A stretch of 10,215 nucleotides of DNA from Firmicutes bacterium ADurb.Bin467 (GTDB lineage: Bacteria > Bacillota > Clostridia > Christensenellales > Aristaeellaceae), in NCBI GenBank assembly GCA_002068815.1, contig MWAC01000039.1, positions 1 through 10,215 on the forward strand, written 5' to 3'. Made by a program: the position numbers and the translations under genes. Position 1 is the first letter of the stretch. Each line of letters begins with the position of its first letter. Shown here one piece after another: positions 1-4,452 of the stretch. The notes below the pieces were generated by a model. It made no database searches, was not told where the DNA came from, and saw nothing but the letters and a program-made list of their open reading frames with translations.

Positions 1-591
1 ATCCGCGGCGCGGGCAACCTGCTCGGCGCGGAGCAGTCCGGCTTCATGGCGTCGGTCGGCTACGACCTGTACGTGAAGATGATCGAGGAGAGCGTGCGCG
101 AGCTGCGCGGCGACGCCTCGCAGGGCGACGTCGAGACGCGCGTCGACCTCAAGGTGGACGCGTACCTGCCGCAGGAGTACGTGACGAGCGACATCCTGCG
201 CGTCGAGATGTACAAGCGCATCGCGTCCATCCGCAACCGCGACAGCCGCGAGGACCTGATCGAGGAGCTCGTCGACCGCTTCGGCGACCCGAACCGCCCG
301 GTGATGAACCTCGTCGAGATCGCGCATCTGAAGGCGCTGTGCGAGAAGCTCGGCATCGACAACGTCAGCATGAAGGGCGGCGACATGGTGCTGCGCTTCG
401 CGATCTCGGCAAACCCCGACGTGCTGCGCCTTTTGACCGCGGTCAAGAAGCACGAGCGGAAGCTCAGGATGGTCGGCTCGAACCCGCCGTCTCTCTACTA
501 CTTCGACGGCAAAAAGACCGCCGAGGAGCTGCTCCCCGGCGCGGTGAGGATCATGGAGGACATCGTCGGCGCGGTGTTTAAGAGGGATTGA
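1..591 (+). CDS. mfd: Transcription-repair coupling factor Mfd, C-terminal fragment
   Basis: This is the last 196 codons of Mfd, open at the left edge. Mfd is a cytoplasmic DNA translocase that removes RNA polymerase stalled at DNA lesions and recruits UvrA for nucleotide excision repair. The fragment opens with IRGAGNLLGAEQSG, the conserved motif at the end of the second RecA-like helicase domain (TRG region), followed by the GYDLYVKMIEE segment. From about residue 60 it continues as the C-terminal D7 (TRCF) regulatory domain, with the typical stretch YLPQEYVTSDILRVEMYKRIA and the RFGDPNRPVMNLVEIAHLKALCEKLG region. It ends in TGA at 589-591. The N-terminal UvrB-like, RNA-polymerase-interaction and first helicase domains lie outside the window, so the promoter cannot be seen. 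No gene follows closely in the same direction. The family call is secure from the motifs; only the fragment's C-terminal boundary can be assessed. Confidence 0.95.
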   Translation: MRGAGNLLGAEQSGFMASVGYDLYVKMIEESVRELRGDASQGDVETRVDLKVDAYLPQEYVTSDILRVEMYKRIASIRNRDSREDLIEELVDRFGDPNRPVMNLVEIAHLKALCEKLGIDNVSMKGGDMVLRFAISANPDVLRLLTAVKKHERKLRMVGSNPPSLYYFDGKKTAEELLPGAVRIMEDIVGAVFKRD

Positions 592-711
592 CAGAATCGG
601 AATTTTCTGATACGGTGGCGTCGACGGGCGGCGCAGGGGCGGATTCGCTTCGGACGTTGTGCCAAGGGCGCGAGCATTTGGCGTCTGTTGATCGCACGTC
701 CTTGTATTTTT

Positions 712-735
712 ACGGGGCCCCTTATCGGGCCCCGT
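712..735. terminator. Candidate terminator hairpin between convergent mfd and btuF-like gene
   Basis: A perfect 9-bp stem, ACGGGGCCC (712-720) paired with GGGCCCCGT (727-735), encloses a 6-nt loop. It lies between two convergent genes, 120 bases after the mfd stop and 5 bases after the btuF-like stop. The flanks are not those of a canonical intrinsic terminator. Read on +, the stem is followed by the mixed GTCTATTATT. Read on -, it is followed by AAAAATA, because the T run lies 5' of the stem on the + strand. It may weakly stop transcripts from either side or act as a 3'-end stabilising hairpin. The rest of the 592-740 gap holds no gene I can support. Confidence 0.45.
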
Positions 736-740
736 GTCTA

Positions 741-1607
741 TTATTGGTACAGCGCGCCCACGATCTCGGAAAGCCCCTCGACGATCCTCGGCCCGGGGCG
801 CGAGACGAGGTCCTCGTCGACCGCGTACACCCTGCCCTCTTTGACAGCGCGGAGCCCCGCGTAGTTCGGGAGCGCCGCGAACTGCTCGACGACCGCGCCG
901 TCGCCTACGTAGTCCGAGATCAGAATCACGTCCGGGTCGAGCGCGACGATGCCCTCGGGGCTGTACATCGGCCAGGCGTATTGGGCGTCCGCGGCGGCGT
1001 TCTTCGCGCCCGCCATGCGGATGAGCTCGTCGAGGAAGGTTCCGGGGCCGGCGGAGTAATCGCCGAACTCGCCGAACGACAGCGCGAAGTAGACGGTCGG
1101 GGCGTCGACGCCGCGGTCGATGGCCGAGAGCGCCGCGACCTGCTTGTCCGTGATCTCCTCGAGCAGCGGCCCGGGGTCGGCGCCGACGATCCGGGCGATC
1201 CGCGCGATTCCCGAGAGCACCTCGCCGTAGTCGTCCGGCTCGACGCACACGACCGTGAGCCCGAGCGATTCGAGCTTCTCGACGGCGTCGATCTGCAGCT
1301 TCGTCGAGGCGAACACGACGTCCGGCTGCGCAGCCGCGATCAATTCGACGTTCGGCCCGGAGTAGTCGCCCATCCTGGGGATTGCGGCGGCCTCCGCCGG
1401 GTAGTCGCTGTACGTGTCCGCGCCGACGACCTTGTCCCCGACGCCGAGCGCGTAAAGGATCTCCGTGTTCGCCGGCGTCAGCGAGACGATCCGCTCCGGC
1501 ACCCTGTCGAGCGAGACCGCCCGCCCGAGCCCGTCGATCACCTCCGCCGCCGCGGCGCCCATCGCCAGCAGCAGCACCAGAAGCCAAACCAGTATCCTTC
1601 TCTTCAC
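741..1607 (-). CDS. BtuF-like periplasmic-type corrinoid/iron-chelate binding protein
   Basis: This 288-aa protein is a class III substrate-binding protein of an ABC importer (BtuF/FepB/FhuD family), which captures cobalamin or related corrinoids, or ferric chelates, outside the membrane. Residues 1-21 form a Sec signal peptide (MKRR, a Leu/Val-rich core, then GAAAA before EV). The mature part has the usual two-lobe pattern: PERIVSLTPANTEILYALG near residue 37, QPDVVFAS in lobe 1, and YSPEGIVALDPDVILISD in lobe 2. Glu49 and Glu218 sit where BtuF-type proteins carry the two acidic residues that dock onto the permease. The start is GTG at 1605-1607, supported by AAGGAGGA at 1612-1619. A cobalamin riboswitch in the leader strongly favours a corrinoid ligand. 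No permease or ATPase genes lie next to it. There is no lipobox cysteine, which is odd for a monoderm. A convergent hairpin follows the stop. The family is sure; the ligand is inferred from the riboswitch. Confidence 0.92.
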   Translation of the reverse strand: MKRRILVWLLVLLLAMGAAAAEVIDGLGRAVSLDRVPERIVSLTPANTEILYALGVGDKVVGADTYSDYPAEAAAIPRMGDYSGPNVELIAAAQPDVVFASTKLQIDAVEKLESLGLTVVCVEPDDYGEVLSGIARIARIVGADPGPLLEEITDKQVAALSAIDRGVDAPTVYFALSFGEFGDYSAGPGTFLDELIRMAGAKNAAADAQYAWPMYSPEGIVALDPDVILISDYVGDGAVVEQFAALPNYAGLRAVKEGRVYAVDEDLVSRPGPRIVEGLSEIVGALYQ

Positions 1608-1611
1608 CGGG

Positions 1612-1638
1612 TCCTCCTTCTCGCGGCCCTCCGCCGCG
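1612..1638 (-). promoter_or_regulatory. Ribosome binding site and preceding hairpin of the btuF-like gene
   Basis: On the minus strand a 7-bp hairpin, TCGCGGC / GCCGCGA with loop GGAGG, sits directly upstream of the true Shine-Dalgarno AAGGAGGA (1612-1619). The Shine-Dalgarno is four bases before the GTG start. The loop itself mimics a Shine-Dalgarno core. A CUCCUU segment (1659-1664) downstream of the aptamer is complementary to AAGGAG, so sequestration of the ribosome site by the B12-bound leader is plausible. There is no U-rich terminator between aptamer and start codon. The sequences are seen; the pairing is inference. Confidence 0.5.
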
Positions 1639-1669
1639 AAAGCAATGTATCCATCCGCAAGGAGCGTCC

Positions 1670-1895
1670 GCCAAGGTCTCCTGACTCGGTTTCACATTCC
1701 GCGGTGAATTTGCCAATTCTCCGAATTGTCAAATTCAGTCGGCTTCGTCGACTTGAAATTCCTTCGGAATTTCAACCTTGCCGCCTTCCCATTCATTTTG
1801 AACAGTGGCATTTCGGCGCGGAATCCACCTTACAGTAGCGGGGGCTGTGCCGGTCTCGCACCGGCTTCCCTTGACGCGGACCGCGGATGAACCGC
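1670..1895 (-). ncRNA. Cobalamin (B12) riboswitch, leader of the btuF-like gene
   Basis: The minus strand shows the conserved boxes of the cobalamin riboswitch in order: AAGGGAA (1866-1872), then the GCCGGTGCGAGACCGGC hairpin, GCCCCCGCTACTGTAA (1830-1845), GCCACTG (1803-1809), GGGAAGGC (1783-1790) and GTCAGGAGACC (1675-1685). This RNA binds adenosyl- or methylcobalamin and normally switches off downstream uptake or synthesis genes when B12 is plentiful. It lies 5' of the BtuF-like gene on the same strand, which fits corrinoid uptake. The 97 bases between GGGAAGGC and GTCAGGAGACC look unusually long and hold an AT-rich series of small hairpins (1691-1775). The predicted transcription start falls at the 5' edge of the aptamer. 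With no U-tract terminator, control is probably at translation (inference). Confidence 0.95.
1691..1775. repeat. Array of four short AT-rich palindromes inside the riboswitch
   Basis: Four inverted repeats follow each other almost without gaps. They are TTCAC/GTGAA (1691-1708), a 14-bp imperfect stem starting GAATTTG with a 3-nt loop (1706-1736), AGTCG/CGACT (1737-1753) and a perfect 10-bp stem TTGAAATTCC/GGAATTTCAA with a 3-nt loop (1753-1775). The stretch is visibly richer in A and T than its surroundings. It sits in the variable peripheral region of the cobalamin aptamer, between the GGGAAGGC and GTCAGGAGACC boxes, so the core should still fold. It may be a dispersed palindromic repeat that inserted here; the other copies would be outside this window. 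Confidence 0.75.
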
Positions 1896-1896
1896 A

Positions 1897-1996
1897 TCCA
1901 GTATACACATTTTTAGGAATCCGCGCAAGCGGGGAACCCGGCGGGAGTTCCCTGCGTCTTAATCGGTGTACAGGAAAGAGATGGGAGGGATCGGGG
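1897..1996 (+). other. Upstream region of the serpin gene
   Basis: This 100-base stretch separates the start of the riboswitch transcript from the serpin start codon. It contains the serpin ribosome binding site GGGAGGGA (1983-1990). I could not find a + strand -35/-10 pair with acceptable spacing: TTGACG at 1871 is 25 bases from TATACA at 1902, too far apart. No gene or terminator is visible. The serpin promoter therefore remains unidentified. Confidence 0.4.
1900..1928 (-). promoter_or_regulatory. Candidate promoter of the riboswitch / btuF-like transcript
   Basis: On the minus strand TATACT (1900-1905) matches a sigma-A -10 box in five of six positions. TTGCGC (1923-1928) lies exactly 17 bases upstream as a weak -35 box. 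The start would fall near 1893, so the RNA would begin at about GGTTCATCC, the 5' edge of the cobalamin aptamer. The position relative to the riboswitch is the main support. Confidence 0.5.
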
Positions 1997-3094
1997 ATGA
2001 AGAGGGTTGTGTGCGCGCTGATCGCGGTGCTTTTGCTGATGTCCGCGGCGGGCGCGGAGGTGTCGGGGAACCTGCTCGGGCTCCGGGCGCTTTCAAAGCT
2101 GACCGACGGGACGAAAAACGCGGCGGTCTCGCCGGTGAGCCTCGCGCTCGCGCTCTCGATGGCGCGCGAGGGCGCGGCGGGGGCGACGCTTCAGGAACTC
2201 GACGAATTGCTCGCGGGCGAGGCGATCGACGTCGAATCGCTCACCCGCGCGGGGATCAGGAGCGCGAACGCCGGGTTCGTGTCGCCGGACTACGCGCTTC
2301 TCGAGGACTACATGGAGCGCGTCGACGCCAAGTGGTTCACGATGAACGACGACGCCATGGCGCAGGTGAACGCGTGGGTGGAGGACATGACCGACGGGCT
2401 GATCCCGCGCGTGCTCGACAAAGCGCCGAGCGACCTGACCGCCGCGTACCTCGTCAACGCGCTCGCGATGGACCGGGAGTGGCGGATACCGTTCCCGAAG
2501 GACGGCGGCTACGAGGACGCGTTCTTCGCGCCGTCGGGCGAAAAGCAGATCGACTACATGTACGTCGAGGACGACTTCTTCTACAAGGAAGCCGCCGGCG
2601 CGCAGGTGATTCAGCTCAAATACGAGGACTCCCCGCTCGCGATGTACGTCGTGCTGCCGGAAAAAGGCGGCGTGCCGGATGTGCTCGAGGCGCTCTCCGA
2701 GGGTGGCTTTTCGTACTTTGACGATATGGACGACGCGCCGGAGGTGCAGCTGTCGCTGCCGAAGTTCTCGATCTCCGAGGGCGGCTCGATGCTCGATACG
2801 CTGAAGGCGCTCGGCATGGAGCTTTCGTGCTCGCGGGACGACGCGGACTTCTCGCGGATGTGCGAAGTGCCGCTCTACATCGCCGACGTGATCCAGAAGG
2901 TGCGCATCGACGCGGACGAGGCCGGCACGAAGGCCGCCGCCGCGACGGTCATCGAGATAATGCCCGCGATGGCAGCGCCGCCGCAGCTCGAGGAGGAGCC
3001 GATCGTGATGAAGGTGGACCGCCCGTTCGTCGCGGTCATCGCGGACGCCTCGACCGGGGCGATCGCGTTCGCGGCGGTCGTCGCGGAAATCTAG
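1997..3094 (+). CDS. Secreted serpin (serine protease inhibitor family I4)
   Basis: This 365-aa serpin is a suicide inhibitor that traps a target protease after cleavage of its reactive loop. Residues 1-20 are a Sec signal peptide ending AAGA before EV, so it should act outside the cell. Serpin landmarks follow in order: NAAVSPVSLALALSMAREGAAGAT (near 41-64), NAWVEDMTDGLIPRVL, LVNALAMDREWRIPF, the LPKFSISE strand and the C-terminal VDRPFVAVIAD. The hinge EAGTKAAAAT (308-317) has Gly at P15, Thr at P14 and Ala at P12-P9, the pattern of inhibitory members. Counting from it, P2 is Pro323, P1 Ala324 and P1' Met325, suggesting an elastase- or subtilisin-like target (inference). The protein is short for the family, with a compressed stretch after helix C. 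The ATG at 1997 follows GGGAGGGA; in-frame upstream codons lack a comparable site and would mask the signal peptide. The stop overlaps that of the convergent acyltransferase. Confidence 0.93.
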   Translation: MKRVVCALIAVLLLMSAAGAEVSGNLLGLRALSKLTDGTKNAAVSPVSLALALSMAREGAAGATLQELDELLAGEAIDVESLTRAGIRSANAGFVSPDYALLEDYMERVDAKWFTMNDDAMAQVNAWVEDMTDGLIPRVLDKAPSDLTAAYLVNALAMDREWRIPFPKDGGYEDAFFAPSGEKQIDYMYVEDDFFYKEAAGAQVIQLKYEDSPLAMYVVLPEKGGVPDVLEALSEGGFSYFDDMDDAPEVQLSLPKFSISEGGSMLDTLKALGMELSCSRDDADFSRMCEVPLYIADVIQKVRIDADEAGTKAAAATVIEIMPAMAAPPQLEEEPIVMKVDRPFVAVIADASTGAIAFAAVVAEI

Positions 3095-4266
3095 AGCGCC
3101 CTCTGCGCTGTTTGCAGCGCCCAGTTCCACACCGACAGCGCCCTTCGCTCGATCGCGGCGAGGGCGCTGTCGATTTTCATGAGCCGGAACACCCGCGCGC
3201 GCAGGAAGTCGATCGCCATGCACGCGGCGAATATGGCGAACACCGCGCCGAGCACCGCGAGCGGGAACACGAGCACGTGCATGCCCGCGAAGGGCGCGAA
3301 CGTCCTCTCCCACCCGTCCCAGAGCATCGGCTGCATGTGGATCACGTACACGCCGAAGGTCAGCGGTGCGGCGAAGGAGATCGCCGCGCGCGCGGCCCTG
3401 TTCTTCGGCGAGAAGCCCCGGAGCAGATAAAACAGCGACAGCGCGATCAGCACGATCAGCGGCGAGATGTCGCGGATGAACAGCCCCCGGCCCGGCCTGC
3501 GGCCGAGGATCAGCTCGGCGGCCCACGCGATGACGTATTTGCTGACGGTCGACGCGGCGATCGCCCCGATGAGCAGCAGCGCGGACAGGCGGCGCGGCCA
3601 CGGCCTTGCGTGCATCCGGACGTACGCGCCGACGATGTAGAGCACCCCGAGCCAGAGCACGTTGTGCCCGCGGTCGTTGATGCCGAACGTCTCGGAGAAC
3701 GAGATCGTCGCAATCCCGCTGAACAGAAAGAGCAGCACCAGCGCGAGCGCGAGGTGCTGTTTCCGGTTGAGCGAGCGCAGCAGCCGGTTCAGAAACGGCG
3801 TGATAAAAAACAGCCCGAAGTACGCGGAAACGTACCACATCCGCTTGAAGGTGACCGGGAGCACCGCGGAGAGGAGCTCCCAGCTCGTCACCGCCCGGGG
3901 CGCCACGATCAGCCGGAGCCCGGTAAACAGGAGCCCGTAGAACAGAACCACCGACCAGAGTCGGAGCATGCGCATCAGATGGAACCGGGACCGGCACAGC
4001 ATATAGCCCGTGGTGATCCCAAAGCAGTTGACCGAGCTCATGCACACGCTCTGCAGGACGACCGCGCCCGCGGAGTTTTCGGTCCCCCCCCACGCGGCGT
4101 CGAGCGCCCCGCCCTGGTTCAGCACGTGCGCGCCGATGACCATCAGCGCCGCGAGTACCCTGAGGAGGTCTATGCCGAGGTCGCGCTCCCTTTCGATCGT
4201 CGGCGTGCGCAACCGTGCCTCCGCCCGCCGACCCGAAAAACCTTCGGTTTTGCCGATTGTTTCCAT
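3091..4266 (-). CDS. Membrane acyltransferase, acyltransferase-3 (OafA/YrhL-like) family
   Basis: This 391-aa integral membrane protein belongs to the acyltransferase-3 family, whose members move acetyl or other acyl groups onto sugars, peptidoglycan, exopolysaccharide or other surface molecules. The cytoplasmic N-terminus leads to DLLRVLAALMVIGAHV, giving the family signature Arg36-X10-His47 in the first membrane helix. About ten hydrophobic segments follow, including VVLFYGLLFTGLRLIV, FGLFFITPFL, ALALVLLFLFSGI, VLWLGVLYIVGAYV, FGVYVIHMQPML and MHVLVFPLAVLGAVFAIFAA. No C-terminal SGNH domain is present. The ATG at 4264-4266 is chosen because AAAGGAG lies five bases before it; an in-frame start at 4326 lies upstream of the likely transcription start. 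The acceptor cannot be told from the sequence, and no glycosyltransferase or polysaccharide genes are adjacent. Its last codons contain the probable terminator of the convergent serpin gene. Confidence 0.9.
   Translation of the reverse strand: METIGKTEGFSGRRAEARLRTPTIERERDLGIDLLRVLAALMVIGAHVLNQGGALDAAWGGTENSAGAVVLQSVCMSSVNCFGITTGYMLCRSRFHLMRMLRLWSVVLFYGLLFTGLRLIVAPRAVTSWELLSAVLPVTFKRMWYVSAYFGLFFITPFLNRLLRSLNRKQHLALALVLLFLFSGIATISFSETFGINDRGHNVLWLGVLYIVGAYVRMHARPWPRRLSALLLIGAIAASTVSKYVIAWAAELILGRRPGRGLFIRDISPLIVLIALSLFYLLRGFSPKNRAARAAISFAAPLTFGVYVIHMQPMLWDGWERTFAPFAGMHVLVFPLAVLGAVFAIFAACMAIDFLRARVFRLMKIDSALAAIERRALSVWNWALQTAQRAL
3133..3178 (+). terminator. Probable intrinsic terminator of the serpin, inside the acyltransferase gene
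   Basis: On + the 11-base arm CGACAGCGCCC (3133-3143) pairs perfectly with GGGCGCTGTCG (3162-3172). After a bulged T the stem continues with TCGC (3145-3148) pairing GCGA (3158-3161) around a 9-base loop. It is followed directly by ATTTTC. It begins 39 bases after the serpin stop. On the minus strand the stem is followed by GGTGTGGAAC, so it should act only on serpin transcripts. A smaller GCGCTG/CAGCGC hairpin (3105-3120) precedes it without a T tract. Confidence 0.65.
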
Positions 4267-4306
4267 GCGAACTCCTTTCCACCCTCTGCCAAACCCAACG
4301 GCCTTA

Positions 4307-4315
4307 ATTATAACA
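4307..4315 (-). promoter_or_regulatory. Extended -10 promoter of the acyltransferase
   Basis: On the minus strand TGTTATAAT gives a perfect TATAAT (4307-4312) with the TGn extension. No good -35 box lies 16-18 bases upstream, as is usual for extended -10 promoters. The start would be near 4300, giving a leader of about 34 bases. A second, weaker pair further upstream, TTGACG (4376-4381) and TATTAA (4354-4359) with 16 bases between, may add activity. The 4267-4408 gap is AT-rich and contains no gene I can support. Confidence 0.65.
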
Positions 4316-4408
4316 TAAAATGGCACAGACTGGAAGGAATGATTGCAGATTCATTAATAGATCATAAAAAATCCGCGTCAAAACGCGCGAAAACTATGGG
4401 AATCTGAC

Positions 4409-4437
4409 AAAAAAGCCCCTCCCTATGCGGGAGGGGC
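4409..4437 (-). terminator. Intrinsic terminator of ppdK
   Basis: Read on the minus strand, a perfect 9-bp stem GCCCCTCCC / GGGAGGGGC with a 5-base loop is followed by TTTTTT (4409-4414). It begins 15 bases after the ppdK stop codon. It separates ppdK from the acyltransferase, which has its own promoter downstream. Confidence 0.92.
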
Positions 4438-4452
4438 GGAATGCCTGTCCGG

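Noticed and set aside
588..1838. Long + strand open frame across the btuF-like gene and riboswitch
   Set aside because: It is the antisense of a recognisable gene and a riboswitch; its Arg/Asp-rich product resembles no family and it has no convincing ribosome site.
1871..1907. TTGACG and TATACA as a serpin promoter on the + strand
   Set aside because: The 25-base spacing is too long, and TTGACG is the complement of riboswitch sequence.
2093..4282. 729-codon minus-strand open frame spanning the acyltransferase and serpin
   Set aside because: It is a frame-shadow produced by GC-rich third positions, with low-complexity Arg/Ala/His product; the real genes in other frames have family motifs, signal peptides and ribosome sites.
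4267..4326. Earlier ATG (4326) for the acyltransferase adding 20 residues
   Set aside because: The extension covers the TATAAT box and the AAAGGAG site that serve the 4266 start.
4360..4400. CGCG/CGCG mini-hairpin followed by TTTTTT on the minus strand
   Set aside because: A four-base stem is too weak for a terminator and the strong ppdK terminator already lies just before it.
4339..4407. 22-codon + strand open frame (MIADSLIDHKK...) in the gap between ppdK and the acyltransferase
   Set aside because: The GGAAGGA lies directly against the ATG with no spacer, no + promoter is clear, and the segment is explained by the acyltransferase promoter region and ppdK terminator.
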